30,121 nucleotides of DNA from Bacillota bacterium (GCA_023415335.1 JAEZLD010000087.1:1-30121); one strand, 5' to 3'; shown: positions 8,013 through 16,944, counted from the stretch's first letter. Translations and numbers: made by a program. The notes: generated by a model not told the origin, from the sequence alone.

Positions 8013-8875
8013 TAACTCCACCTCCTCTTTTCCATAGCCTGAACCGTCAAAAATACAAACACAAATGCTACCATTATGAAATAAACTAATGCAGTTATAT
8101 CAAACAATCCATCCGTAAAGTTATAGAAGCGTTCATAGAGAGACAGCTTGCCTATAACATTTGGCAGCAGTCCTGCAAACTTTGTAGGCACTAATGTGTA
8201 GGTAATTATAAGTCCAGCTTCGCATACTATTCCTGTTAAAAGAGCGGTAATCACATTCCTCGTTATATACCATATAATTGCTGCTAAAGCTAACGCCAGA
8301 ACCACCAGTGCAAGCAAGGTGGATGCTGAGGATGTGGATAAATAGTCAGTCAGGCTGGATATAAAATAGTTTATAACCATTATAATAAGGCACATTACTG
8401 CAGCAACCACCTGGTTATCAGTAAGCGAGGATACAAACATTCCAATTGCTATAAGTGCTGCACCTAATAAATAAAAGCCTACAAGTGTGCTATAGCTGGT
8501 TCTGAAGGACACTGTCCCAAAGGCAGAGTAAATAATAGGGTAAAAAGCCATTATAACCACCGGAACAGCCAGAACCGCCAGCATTGCAAAATATTTTCCT
8601 AAAACGATTTTGTGCATGTTTATGGGCAGTGAATAAAGCAGCTGATCTGTCTTCTGCTTTCTCTCCTCCGCTATGGTACGCATTGTCAGTATGGGTACTG
8701 CCAGCAGATATATGAAGCCCATGTTTCCAAACACATAGTCTAAGCTGTTATATCCCTGACTGAGATTCAATACCATGCTATAGATTCCTGCAAATATAAG
8801 AAGGCATGCACCAAATATATATCCTGTTATCCCAGTAAAAAAGGACTTCAGCTCTCTTTCAAATATTGCAATCAT
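8012..8875 (-). CDS. ABC-2 type transporter permease (GldF-like)
   Basis: A 287-residue permease with six predicted spans. It opens MIAIFERELKSFFTGITGYI, the usual cytoplasmic lead-in of ABC-2 permeases, and has the family loop MRTIAEERKQKTDQLLYSLP between spans 2 and 3, followed by KIVLGKYFAMLAVLAVP. Its start codon overlaps the stop of the ATPase gene (ATGA), which indicates coupled translation and a 1:1 complex with it. It would form the membrane channel of a transporter with the GldG-like and DUF4340 proteins outside; the cargo is unknown. Confidence 0.9.
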   Translation of the reverse strand: MIAIFERELKSFFTGITGYIFGACLLIFAGIYSMVLNLSQGYNSLDYVFGNMGFIYLLAVPILTMRTIAEERKQKTDQLLYSLPINMHKIVLGKYFAMLAVLAVPVVIMAFYPIIYSAFGTVSFRTSYSTLVGFYLLGAALIAIGMFVSSLTDNQVVAAVMCLIIMVINYFISSLTDYLSTSSASTLLALVVLALALAAIIWYITRNVITALLTGIVCEAGLIITYTLVPTKFAGLLPNVIGKLSLYERFYNFTDGLFDITALVYFIMVAFVFVFLTVQAMEKRRWS

Positions 8876-9930
8876 TCTTTATTTTCCTCCTCTTCCCCGT
8901 TGTCGGTTTCTCCATGTGAAGCTTCAGCACGGTCTTCTGTATCCAGATTCGGCTCCTGAACATCCTCTTTCTCATTTCTTATCTGGGAGGAGGCTGTTTT
9001 ATCTGAGGTCAGCTTCAGGAATACGTCTTCAAGGCTTGCCTTTTGGGTATCCATCTTCAATATAGGACGCCTTATGTCACTGAAGGCCATGAATATTCTT
9101 TCAGTTATATCCTCCTTGCCCTCATATGAAACAGAAACCGTGGCTGTTTTTTCCTCATTATTTGGAGTATAGGTTATCCTTGTGATTCCAGACATGCCTG
9201 TAAGGGCCTTCTTAACCTCTCCCTCTGTAGCCTTAACCTTAAGCTCAATAGTTGCAGTTCTTGTGAACAGCTTTTCAAGATTCTGTGGGGTATCACTGGC
9301 CACAAGCTTTCCATCGGATATTATTATTATATAGTCACATACTGCACTTACCTCTGAAAGTATGTGACTGCTTAGTATAACAGTATGCTTTCTCCCAAGC
9401 TCCTTAATAAGGTCTCGTATTTCAATAATCTGCTTTGGGTCTAGTCCCACCATTGGTTCATCCAATATGATAACCTCTGGATTCCCTAAAAGAGCCTGTG
9501 CTATTCCTACACGCTGCCTGAAGCCCTTTGACAGGTTTTTTATAAGCCTATCCTGTACGGACTTTATTCTGGTAACATTCATAGCATGGTCTATCTGCTT
9601 GTCCCTCTCTACCTTGGACACTCCCTTCGCTTTAGCTACAAAGCAAAGATATTCCCTGGGGGTCATATCCTGGTAAAGCGGTGGAAGCTCAGGAAGATAG
9701 CCTATAAGCTTTTTAGCCTTTTCACCCTCCTCAAATATATCATAGCCTCCTATATGCACCTCTCCTGAGGTGGCTGACAAGCAGCCTGTCATTATGTTCA
9801 TAGTAGTAGACTTGCCCGCACCATTTGGCCCAAGAAGTCCATAAATATGGCCGTTTTCAATTTTAAAGGATAGATTGGAAACCGCTGTATGACTGCCATA
9901 TTTCTTGGTCAGATTTTTTACCTCTATCAA
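8872..9930 (-). CDS. ABC transporter ATP-binding protein
   Basis: A 352-residue ATPase that powers the adjacent permease. Walker A is GPNGAGKST (34-42), the signature LSKGFRQRVGIAQ (133 onward), Walker B VIILDEPMVGLDP (153-165) and the switch region ILSSHILSE. After the ATPase domain comes a ~80-residue regulatory domain (FTRTATIELKVKATEGEVKK) and then a strongly acidic tail of ~35 residues ending GETDNGEEEENKE, not needed for ATP binding. The start codon is TTG at 9930, chosen because GGAGGAG is 6 nt upstream and no in-frame ATG exists near it. It is the first gene of the four-gene operon. No clear promoter hexamers were identified upstream. Confidence 0.93.
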   Translation of the reverse strand: MIEVKNLTKKYGSHTAVSNLSFKIENGHIYGLLGPNGAGKSTTMNIMTGCLSATSGEVHIGGYDIFEEGEKAKKLIGYLPELPPLYQDMTPREYLCFVAKAKGVSKVERDKQIDHAMNVTRIKSVQDRLIKNLSKGFRQRVGIAQALLGNPEVIILDEPMVGLDPKQIIEIRDLIKELGRKHTVILSSHILSEVSAVCDYIIIISDGKLVASDTPQNLEKLFTRTATIELKVKATEGEVKKALTGMSGITRITYTPNNEEKTATVSVSYEGKEDITERIFMAFSDIRRPILKMDTQKASLEDVFLKLTSDKTASSQIRNEKEDVQEPNLDTEDRAEASHGETDNGEEEENKE

Positions 9931-10075
9931 TGTCTTCTCCTCCTTATTGTACTATCAAATATTAATAGTTTACTTTACGTAGTTAAAATCAGCCTTAAAA
10001 GATTAAAGGCTATGACAAAGTTCATAATTTTAATATTATTTCCATAATTTTCTATAATATTCCTGATACCAATAT

Positions 10076-10122
10076 AAAAAAAACCTGCTATTGCTCCTGA
10101 ATTAACAGAAGACCATAGCAGG
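10076..10122 (-). terminator. Terminator of the histidine phosphatase gene
   Basis: Inverted repeat (10084-10091 with 10115-10122, extended by weaker pairing inside the loop) followed on the minus strand by TTTTTTTTAT. It stands 17 bases past the stop codon at 10139. Confidence 0.82.
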
Positions 10123-10138
10123 CTGATTTCGGATATAT

Positions 10139-10864
10139 TTAGTGTCTTTCATCACTGTAAAAGGTTTCACAAAAGCGTCCCGAGAAGGCGGGTTCTTCTC
10201 CTGCTGCATAAAGATGAGACGTGTCTCCAAACTGGGAGCACCTGAAGGTTACAATTCCCTGTTCCCTTTCCTCAGTGAACAGGGTCGTAACAGAGGAGGG
10301 TGCTGCCATAAAATGATGCCAGTATATTACCGGTGATGCTCCAGTAAGATGGGACAGCATCACACACTCTACTCCAAAGTGGCAAAAGAAAATTATTGTG
10401 TCCCTGTTTCCATTCTCAGCCCTATAGACATTGCCCTGGCGGACATATCCATTTTCCTCCAGAACCCTGTCTAAACCTTCTGTAACATGCCTGTATTTCT
10501 TATCAGTTTCCCCCGACCTCATAATAGGAGTATGTATCCAATTATTTTTATCATACATCTCCTCAATTGATGTCCAATAGCCTGGCATCAGGTCCCAGCA
10601 GACGCTCCTCTTTCGTCCTGTTTCAGGGTCATCCACAGAAGCATCAAATTCCCTAAGCCAATCCTTTGTTTCAGCCTCTCTTCCTATACGCTTTAATGTA
10701 ACCCCCGCAGTATCCTTAGCTCTTCCAAGTGGAGAACAGTATATACCCTTATATTTAATCTTGGATAGCCTGTCTGCTAAAAACTCTGCTTCCCTCCAGC
10801 CCTTTTCTGTAAGCGAGTCAACAGAATAATCTGGATCACAATGCCTTACTATTAAAATCCTCAT
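10139..10864 (-). CDS. Histidine phosphatase family protein
   Basis: A 241-residue member of the histidine phosphatase (phosphoglycerate-mutase-like) superfamily. The catalytic motif near the N terminus is R7-H8-C9 (MRILIVRHCDPDYSVDSLTE) instead of the usual RHG, followed by the CSPLGRAKDTA phosphate pocket; the second catalytic His is in IFFCHFGVECVML. The protein is longer than a minimal member, with an insertion rich in Trp and Tyr in the middle (WDLMPGYWTSIEEMYDKNNW). The ATG at 10864 has a GGGGGA site; a TTG at 10876 is less likely. It is a single-gene unit and divergent from the amino acid permease. Its substrate is unknown and it is not obviously related to the cobC-type gene at 18.4 kb beyond the fold. 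Confidence 0.88.
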   Translation of the reverse strand: MRILIVRHCDPDYSVDSLTEKGWREAEFLADRLSKIKYKGIYCSPLGRAKDTAGVTLKRIGREAETKDWLREFDASVDDPETGRKRSVCWDLMPGYWTSIEEMYDKNNWIHTPIMRSGETDKKYRHVTEGLDRVLEENGYVRQGNVYRAENGNRDTIIFFCHFGVECVMLSHLTGASPVIYWHHFMAAPSSVTTLFTEEREQGIVTFRCSQFGDTSHLYAAGEEPAFSGRFCETFYSDERH

Positions 10865-11041
10865 AGTATCCCCCAAAAATCATATACCATATTTCTCTTG
10901 TATACAGCTTTATTAACCTACTATTATTATAATATTTATAGGTAATAATTAATATTGCTTATTTCAAAAAATTTACATAATTCTCGCATACTTTACAGTT
11001 TATGTTTTACTATTTATTTTTTTTATTTTTTTCGTTTTTTT

Positions 11042-11070
11042 GTGACAAAACAAAAATCGTGTGCTATACT
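11042..11070 (+). promoter_or_regulatory. Upstream promoter (P1) of the APC permease gene
   Basis: -35 GTGACA (11042-11047), 17-bp spacer, extended -10 TGCTATACT with the TATACT hexamer at 11065-11070. It points to the plus-strand permease ~75 bp downstream. Confidence 0.65.
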
Positions 11071-11090
11071 ATTTTAATATAGTATCGCAC
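11061..11090 (+). promoter_or_regulatory. 30-bp palindrome covering the -10 of P1 (operator candidate)
   Basis: Two 12-nt arms (GTGCTATACTAT at 11061-11072 and ATAGTATCGCAC at 11079-11090) are inverted repeats with a single mismatch and a 6-bp AT centre. The position over the -10 and start region is that of a repressor operator. Confidence 0.55.
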
Positions 11091-11097
11091 TAAAGCG

Positions 11098-11126
11098 TTA
11101 CAGTGCATAATATAGTGTATTATACT
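11098..11126 (+). promoter_or_regulatory. Possible second promoter (P2) of the APC permease gene
   Basis: -35 TTACAG (11098-11103), exact 17-bp spacer, -10 TATACT (11121-11126). The start point would fall only a few bases before the AAGGAG ribosome site at 11131-11136, giving an almost leaderless transcript, so it may be a chance match. Confidence 0.3.
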
Positions 11127-11146
11127 TAATAAGGAGCGTATCTATT

Positions 11147-12499
11147 ATGGAAAACAGACTTGAAAAAAAATATGGATTATTTACGGCAATATCCATGGTC
11201 ATTGGCATAGTTATAGGAAGTGGAGTATTCTTTAAAGCCCCGTCTATTCTTAATGCCACAGGCCGGCTTAGTACAGGCATTCTGGCATGGATTACAGGAG
11301 GAGCAATAATGATTGCCTGTGCTGTAACCTTTTCCATCATGGCCACAAAATACGAAAAGGTTAACGGAGTAGTTGACTATGCGGAGGCAGCTTTAGGTAG
11401 AAAATACGGTTATCTTGTGGGCTGGTTTATGGCAACAATATATTACCCTTCACTTACAGGTGTCCTTGCATATGTATCAGGAGTATACTTCTGTATGCTT
11501 ACAGGCTGGATTGGGAATCCCGCTGCAGTGTGGGCAGTGTCCATCATATTCCTTATACTCAGCTTCATATTAAATTCTGTTGCCCCTAAGCTTGCAGGAA
11601 AATGGCAGGTATCCTCCTGTGTAATTAAGCTAATACCCCTGATAGCCATGGCAATCGGAGGAATGATATATGGAATCGCAAGCGGAAATCTTAGTATAAA
11701 CTTCTCCACAGCGATTGCCAGTACCTCCACAGGCAATCCTCTATTCTACGGAGTAGTTGCAACTGCCTTTGCCTACGAGGGCTGGATTATAGCAACCTCT
11801 ATTAATTCAGAGCTTAAAGATGCAAAGAAAAACCTTCCTATAGCTCTTATAAGCGGCGGAATAATAATAATCCTAATATATCTGATTTACTTTATAGGAA
11901 TATCTGGAGGCGTTGAGCTTTCCGCACTTTCAGATAAGGCTGGTGTAAACACTGCCTATACTAACGTGTTTGGCAGCATAGCAGGAACTATACTTACAGT
12001 TTTCATAACCATATCCTGCCTTGGAACTTTGAATGGCCTTACAATGGGGTGTACCCGTGGCTTCTACTCCATGGCAGCACGTGAAGAAGGCCCAGCTCCA
12101 AAAGCTTTTGGAAGGGTTTCTCAAAAATATGGAATGCCTGTATTGTCATGCATAATAGGTTTTGTATTTGCACTTTTATTTCTTGTGTACTTTACTAATA
12201 TTGATTACAACGGGCTTTATGGCGGTGCCAATGGATTTTTCTTTGATGTATCTGAGCTTCCTATAGTAACCATATATGCTCTATATATACCTATATTTAT
12301 AAATATGATAGCTAAAGAAAAGAACTTGAGCTTTAGCAAACGTTTTGTATGGCCAATACTCGCCATAATTGGCTGCGTATTCATGGTAGTTGCCGCCATT
12401 GACAAGTTTAAATCCTCAGGACTACTGCAGTACCTGATATGCTTTGCTATTATAATGGCAATAGGAATCCTTATTCCTAGAAATAAGGAAAATAAATAG
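11147..12499 (+). CDS. APC-family amino acid permease
   Basis: A 450-residue integral membrane transporter of the amino acid-polyamine-organocation superfamily with about 12 spans. The N-terminal MVIGIVIGSGVFFKAPSIL carries the GxxIGSGxF substrate-backbone motif of span 1, followed by GRLSTGILAWITGGAIMIAC. FAYEGWIIATSINSELKDAK is the conserved span-6 region and adjoining loop, and the C terminus ends in a short cytoplasmic tail (PRNKENK). AAGGAG lies 10 nt before the ATG. It is the only plus-strand gene left of 22 kb, transcribed alone between its promoter and a bidirectional terminator. The amino acid specificity cannot be read from sequence. Confidence 0.92.
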   Translation: MENRLEKKYGLFTAISMVIGIVIGSGVFFKAPSILNATGRLSTGILAWITGGAIMIACAVTFSIMATKYEKVNGVVDYAEAALGRKYGYLVGWFMATIYYPSLTGVLAYVSGVYFCMLTGWIGNPAAVWAVSIIFLILSFILNSVAPKLAGKWQVSSCVIKLIPLIAMAIGGMIYGIASGNLSINFSTAIASTSTGNPLFYGVVATAFAYEGWIIATSINSELKDAKKNLPIALISGGIIIILIYLIYFIGISGGVELSALSDKAGVNTAYTNVFGSIAGTILTVFITISCLGTLNGLTMGCTRGFYSMAAREEGPAPKAFGRVSQKYGMPVLSCIIGFVFALLFLVYFTNIDYNGLYGGANGFFFDVSELPIVTIYALYIPIFINMIAKEKNLSFSKRFVWPILAIIGCVFMVVAAIDKFKSSGLLQYLICFAIIMAIGILIPRNKENK

Positions 12500-12526
12500 T
12501 CATAATTATTGATTATAGAGATATAT

Positions 12527-12574
12527 AAAAGGCTGGTGTTTTGGCAATTAGTGCTTGCCAAGCATCAGCCTTTT
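12527..12574. terminator. Bidirectional terminator between permease and matrix operon
   Basis: Long inverted repeat (12527-12546 with 12556-12574) with AAAA at the left and TTTT at the right, so both strands end in a T-run. It can terminate the plus-strand permease and the convergent minus-strand SipW/TasA-like operon. Confidence 0.88.
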
Positions 12575-12619
12575 ATATTATGTTATGGTGCCCTTAGCTT
12601 TACTCAAATCACATGTTCC

Positions 12620-13264
12620 TCATAAAGATGCCTTTGATTTTTTAAATGCCAATATGGCACCAATACCTGTTAGAGCTAAAAAGGCTACTGCATACAGCCA
12701 TATGCCAATGCTTTGGTCCCCTGTTGGAGGGGTTAAGGGTACCGGCTCCTCCGGAATCTCTTCCACCTCTTGGGCAGAAAATATCCAGGATATTTTCCCA
12801 ATCTGTGATTGATAGGTATTGTCCATATCAATTGGAACCTGAAGCTTTGCGACAAGCTTTCCCTCATCTCCCGGCTTCAGGCTTCCAAGGTCGTAGCCTT
12901 CGGATAAGCTTCCCGCTTTTCCTGATTTTCCTTCGTATATCTTCTCTCTGTTAAGACCATACACAGTCAGCACCATCTGATCTAAAAAATCCTTATTTCC
13001 ATCTTCGGGAATCTCAGCCCTTAGGTACAGTATAACCTCATTATCACTGTCATTTGAAACATATATATCCTGTGACAGTTCATCCCCAGGCATAACACCC
13101 TTGAAGCCCTGGAAAAGGTCTGTGCTCTCAGGAAGGAATACGAACCTCTGGCTATCCCCTTCATAGGTTACACCTGCGGTTTTTGCATATGCTGTATATA
13201 ATGGGGTGAATACAAGAAGGAGTGCAGTTAAAATCCCTATTATAGCTATAAGCTTTTTTCTCAT
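12620..13264 (-). CDS. Secreted protein with TPPTG-type C-terminal anchor
   Basis: A 214-residue protein with a signal peptide (residues 1-27, ending YTAYA), an extracellular beta-rich domain (FKGVMPGDELSQDIYVSNDS, the 'PGD' pattern shared with TasA-like proteins) and a C-terminal sorting signal: PLTPPTGDQSIG, a hydrophobic span (IWLYAVAFLALTGIGAILAF) and the tail KKSKASL. The motif TPPTG differs from LPxTG at the first position. It may be linked to the wall by a sortase, or simply be held by its span. It is the last gene of the SipW operon, overlaps the upstream stop codon by ATGA, and probably provides the base that roots the fibre to the cell. No sortase gene is in the window. Confidence 0.82.
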   Translation of the reverse strand: MRKKLIAIIGILTALLLVFTPLYTAYAKTAGVTYEGDSQRFVFLPESTDLFQGFKGVMPGDELSQDIYVSNDSDNEVILYLRAEIPEDGNKDFLDQMVLTVYGLNREKIYEGKSGKAGSLSEGYDLGSLKPGDEGKLVAKLQVPIDMDNTYQSQIGKISWIFSAQEVEEIPEEPVPLTPPTGDQSIGIWLYAVAFLALTGIGAILAFKKSKASL

Positions 13265-13878
13265 GGCCTCCTTCCCCCCTCCAATACCATCCCAAAATCA
13301 GGAATATCCTTATTCTCCTGAAGGATTACTCCCCAGGCTTCCTTTGCAGCAGTAAAGGGACGAGATTGTATAGCTGAGGCTATTATCTCAAGCTGCAGCT
13401 GTTTGCTTTCGTCCGCAGAGCGCACCTTACAGCTATTTATAAGTACAGGAGTCTTTCCCTTTGGTGCTACAGGCATCTTACAATAGTAGAACCCATCACT
13501 TCCAAGAATCCAATCCTCAGTGTTAAGACTCATTATATAGTCTTTATCCTTCTCTGGAGAGCCTGCTGCAATACTCTCTCCATTTTTCCAATTAAAAATC
13601 AGTGACACCCTAATGTATGCCTCCACATCACCTGTGTTTGTAACCCCTGCATTGGTCTTTTCGATACCCTCTCCCTGTTTAAAGTCATCCTCATATATCT
13701 CACATGACACCCTAGATGGAGTAAATGTGTTGGTTATGCTGCCACTGCTATCCTTAAGCCATGCGAAAGCTCTCTGCATTCCAGCCAGCGCTATTATAAG
13801 GATTGCAACTGCTACAACTAGCAGGAATAATTTACGCTTTGTCCATGACTTTTTCTTTACATGTTTACCCCTTGTCAT
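13261..13878 (-). CDS. SipW-dependent-type secreted protein (third TasA/CalY-like subunit)
   Basis: A 205-residue secreted protein. A charged N terminus (MTRGKHVKKKSWTKRK) is followed by the span FLLVVAVAILIIALAGMQRA and the SipW-type cleavage region AFAWLKDSSGSITNTFTPSR; the pattern A-[WY]-[LF]-x...[NT]-x-F/I is typical of TasA/camelysin-type precursors. The mature part contains TNTGDVEAYIRVSLIFNWKN, like the structural 'N-x-G-x-x-x-A-Y-[IV]-R-[VI]' strand of this family. It sits between the von Willebrand protein (12 nt upstream) and the anchor gene (4-nt overlap). AAGGAGG precedes the ATG by 7 nt. Likely an adaptor or minor subunit of the extracellular fibre. Confidence 0.82.
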   Translation of the reverse strand: MTRGKHVKKKSWTKRKLFLLVVAVAILIIALAGMQRAFAWLKDSSGSITNTFTPSRVSCEIYEDDFKQGEGIEKTNAGVTNTGDVEAYIRVSLIFNWKNGESIAAGSPEKDKDYIMSLNTEDWILGSDGFYYCKMPVAPKGKTPVLINSCKVRSADESKQLQLEIIASAIQSRPFTAAKEAWGVILQENKDIPDFGMVLEGGRRP

Positions 13879-13890
13879 TGCAATCCCTCC

Positions 13891-16365
13891 TTAATGAACA
13901 GTCATGCTGGTAGGCTTACCAAACACATTAATAAAGTATCCATTACCATCAAGCCATTTATTCTCTGGCCTATTGTTATTTACATTAAGTGGGTTAGAGG
14001 AATTGTCAGGATTAGATGGAGTAAGCTCTATTTCCGAAGTCCCCGACTGTCTATATCGCCATGACCACTGTGTGTCCTCTTTTATGGCATATTTTCCTAT
14101 TGGAAGTCCCGTAATTGTTATACTTCCATTTCCCCTGACTACCACATTCATATTTATTCTGTCAGTAATTATGCTTCCGCTACCCTTTACATTAAATATA
14201 AAGGATTGGCCCTCGTCAACGTTTTCACACCCAGACTTTGATAGCTTCAGGGTACAGGTTTTAACATTTACCGTAAACTCCTCATAATCCTCTTGACCGT
14301 TATGTGATGAGGTACCATTTATGAAGGTAGTGTATTGGTTAATATCACTATTATTAAGCTTTACACCTACATCTACTAAAATGTCTTCTGTAGCAGCAAT
14401 AAAACCGTTTTCTATTCCTGATCTGGGCTGGTATGTTAAAGTGAGAACTGGAGCATCACCTATCATTGATACAGCTGTACTAACCGTTTCACCATGCTTC
14501 CATAACTGAGAGACTTTGTTATAATCACCATAGCCAGCTTTATCGCCATAATATGCCTCACTGTCCTTGAAGGTCAGCACTGGTTTAAATACACTAATAC
14601 TGGCCTCCTTACTTCCAGTCTTTTCTTCAGCGCTTCCATCAGTCTTTGGTTCAACAGTGCAGGAAACACTGTATTTCTCATCTGAGGTCAGATTGCTGAA
14701 GCTAGCTGGGTCTGTGTAAACAGAGATATTAACGTAAGCATTCTGCCATGCTTGAAGACCATAGTTTATAGCACCTGGGATTGTATTGATAGCCACATTC
14801 CCGCACTTCATTTCTACACCTTGAGTAAGCTGGTCATGTGTCAGGCCTCCGTATAAATATACGTTCTTATTAGGTGCAGTTATAGTAATATCATTTATTG
14901 CAACGTCCACATGTGGAGAAATAAACTCCTTAAATGGTTCTGCTGCACCTGCATTTTCATATACCCCTGAGCCATCACCATTTGTAGGTACATCGTTACC
15001 TCCAAGGAAGCCCTCCCTTACCACTACTGGAATCTTTATAATAAGCTTCTTTCCCCGATAGCTTACAGTTCCATTATTTGTTTCTTTACCTACCCAGTTA
15101 TCCTTAAAGCTAAAATTGGACACTGCTATAGTTTTACCGGATATGGTTATTCTAGAATTTACTAATGGATTTTCTCCAGCGAAGGTACTCTCAGCTGTAT
15201 AATCAGCTGTATATACCTTTATATCTCCGGTACTAACACCTGCTGGCAGTGAAAAGTACTCTGACACAGTATCTTTAACAACTGCATTTTCATCAAGAGT
15301 TACACTGGAGCCCCCAGTAGAAATCTCCTCTGAAATCTGCTGAAATACATTGTTCAGTCCATCTGCACTATTAGCAGCAAGGTAAAAGCTGGGTGTCTGT
15401 ACTTTACCATTATTGGAAGACAGGTTCTGCATGAACCAGTTTGCTCTCTGGGTTTCATTACCACTAGCGTTTCCTTCACTGCTGGGGTTTGCGCCTGAGA
15501 ATATTCCAACGGTATATACCTTGGCATTGTTTGTATTTTTGCATATGCTTGACTGGGCAATTGCAGCTCCTGCTACTTCAGAATCGTATCCACTCCATCC
15601 AGGAACTCCGTCCGTGAACACTACAACCACACGATTTCTTTTCTCACCAGAGCTTATTGGGTTTTGATTAAAAATACCATTTGCCATATCAATACCCAGG
15701 TTAGTAATAGTACCACCATCCGCATCAAGATTATTGTTTGAGGCAATCACATTATTATAACCATTAACTGTATTCATATTCTGGAAAGCATCCTTATAGT
15801 GGCTTTGGGCACTATTAACATCGGCTGGGTTATTATAGCTTCCAGCGTTGTAGGTGTACTGGCTGCTCCCAATAAATAGCTCCGTATTTTTATAATAACG
15901 AAGGCTATTATTATTGTTTTTCCATCCCGCAGCAAACCCAACCATTGCAATTCGATGGTTAACATCATCGGAAGTACCGGGCTGCCCATCTTTACCCTTA
16001 GCTTTATTGTATACAGCATTCGTAAAACCAGACACTGCTGTCTTTAGTGCCTGCAGCCTAGAAACCCCTGTGATTCCATCAGTGAAATTATAGTCCATAG
16101 ACCCAGATTGGTCTAACACCAGCACTATATCGGTTGGAACATCCTTATTAACAATCTGTGTTACCTTCTCCCCGGTAGCATAGGCTTCCAGTGTAAGAGT
16201 GTAAACCCCGTTTTTATCCGGTCCGGACACACTCTTATTCAGTACAAGTCCATTATCACTGTCGTTACCAGTCCCCTCAGCTGAAACCTTGATTACACCC
16301 ATATGATTAAACAGAGAAAGCATCATACATAAGCATAGAAGCATGGAAATTATTCTTTTCTTCAT
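13891..16365 (-). CDS. Secreted von Willebrand factor A-domain adhesin
   Basis: An 824-residue secreted protein. A signal peptide (1-29) leads to a vWA domain (~78-350) with an intact MIDAS: D85-x-S87-x-S89 in VLVLDQSGSMDYN, and VVVFTDGVPGWSG further on. The middle is beta-rich with no family I can name. The C terminus (~700-780) has a Cna-B/SpaA- or DUF5979-like domain: TLKLSKSGCENVDEGQSFIF and GLPIGKYAIKEDTQWSWRY, with a Lys and Glu placed as in isopeptide-forming domains (inference). There is no LPxTG, no C-terminal span and no lipobox, so it must be held by other subunits; by analogy with pilus tip adhesins it probably binds a host or matrix ligand. It lies 18 nt after the second TasA-like gene. 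Confidence 0.87.
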   Translation of the reverse strand: MKKRIISMLLCLCMMLSLFNHMGVIKVSAEGTGNDSDNGLVLNKSVSGPDKNGVYTLTLEAYATGEKVTQIVNKDVPTDIVLVLDQSGSMDYNFTDGITGVSRLQALKTAVSGFTNAVYNKAKGKDGQPGTSDDVNHRIAMVGFAAGWKNNNNSLRYYKNTELFIGSSQYTYNAGSYNNPADVNSAQSHYKDAFQNMNTVNGYNNVIASNNNLDADGGTITNLGIDMANGIFNQNPISSGEKRNRVVVVFTDGVPGWSGYDSEVAGAAIAQSSICKNTNNAKVYTVGIFSGANPSSEGNASGNETQRANWFMQNLSSNNGKVQTPSFYLAANSADGLNNVFQQISEEISTGGSSVTLDENAVVKDTVSEYFSLPAGVSTGDIKVYTADYTAESTFAGENPLVNSRITISGKTIAVSNFSFKDNWVGKETNNGTVSYRGKKLIIKIPVVVREGFLGGNDVPTNGDGSGVYENAGAAEPFKEFISPHVDVAINDITITAPNKNVYLYGGLTHDQLTQGVEMKCGNVAINTIPGAINYGLQAWQNAYVNISVYTDPASFSNLTSDEKYSVSCTVEPKTDGSAEEKTGSKEASISVFKPVLTFKDSEAYYGDKAGYGDYNKVSQLWKHGETVSTAVSMIGDAPVLTLTYQPRSGIENGFIAATEDILVDVGVKLNNSDINQYTTFINGTSSHNGQEDYEEFTVNVKTCTLKLSKSGCENVDEGQSFIFNVKGSGSIITDRINMNVVVRGNGSITITGLPIGKYAIKEDTQWSWRYRQSGTSEIELTPSNPDNSSNPLNVNNNRPENKWLDGNGYFINVFGKPTSMTVH

Positions 16366-16383
16366 ACTACCTCACCTGCCCTT

Positions 16384-16944
16384 CTATTGCTTAGGCCAGC
16401 CGCCTGCACTCAGGGGACTGTCGGTGTTGTTCTGGCTTTGTACCGCCTGAGCTGATACATTTATTTCTAGTCTAGCATTCTGGTACTCGTTTCCCAGCTC
16501 TGTACTAAAAATTACTTTTGTAAACAACGGAGAGGCTTTCTCTCCAGGTTTTAAGGCCCGATTATAATAGTAATAATCCTGCTCTTTGTTGTAGGTCCAG
16601 TCCCTTTGGTTTATATCCAGCACTATCCCCTCTAAGCTCATGGTATTCTCACCACTGTTCAGAGTCATTATCCTCTCCAGCTTTACTCTTGCATACAAAG
16701 GATTACCTCCAACATTCTCCACATACACACATTTATCTATGGAATCACCTGGTACAATTCCATGTACTCCTTCACTTGGAAAAAGAGCTCCATCTGCCAT
16801 TTCATCATGAAGCTTCATTCTTATACTGCCTGATGTTATAACATTATCAGCCTTACCCTGTGCCGTAAAATAGGCAAGAGTCCCGGTAGATACCAGGGCT
16901 ACAATTAGAATAGTAGCAGCTGCAAAAGCAGCAAGTCTTTTCAT
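16384..16944 (-). CDS. TasA/CalY-like SipW substrate (matrix fibre subunit 2)
   Basis: A 186-residue precursor. Signal peptide MKRLAAFAAATILIVALVST, then GTLAYFTAQGKADNVITSG, the textbook start of SipW-cleaved TasA/camelysin proteins. The mature part has GIVPGDSIDKCVYVENVGGN followed by PLYARVKLERIM, the 'PGD...xNxGxxxxYxR' motif of this family, and a Tyr-rich loop (YNKEQDYYYYNRALKPGEKA). TasA-type proteins polymerise outside the cell by donating their N-terminal strand to a neighbour; whether this one does is inference. The start at 16944 is preferred over 16950, because GGGGAGGAG touches the first ATG but is 6 nt from the second. Confidence 0.87.
   Translation of the reverse strand: MKRLAAFAAATILIVALVSTGTLAYFTAQGKADNVITSGSIRMKLHDEMADGALFPSEGVHGIVPGDSIDKCVYVENVGGNPLYARVKLERIMTLNSGENTMSLEGIVLDINQRDWTYNKEQDYYYYNRALKPGEKASPLFTKVIFSTELGNEYQNARLEINVSAQAVQSQNNTDSPLSAGGWPKQ

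Noticed and set aside
13891..14000. Sortase signal at the end of the vWA adhesin
   Set aside because: The C terminus (YFINVFGKPTSMTVH) has neither an LPxTG-like motif nor a membrane span.
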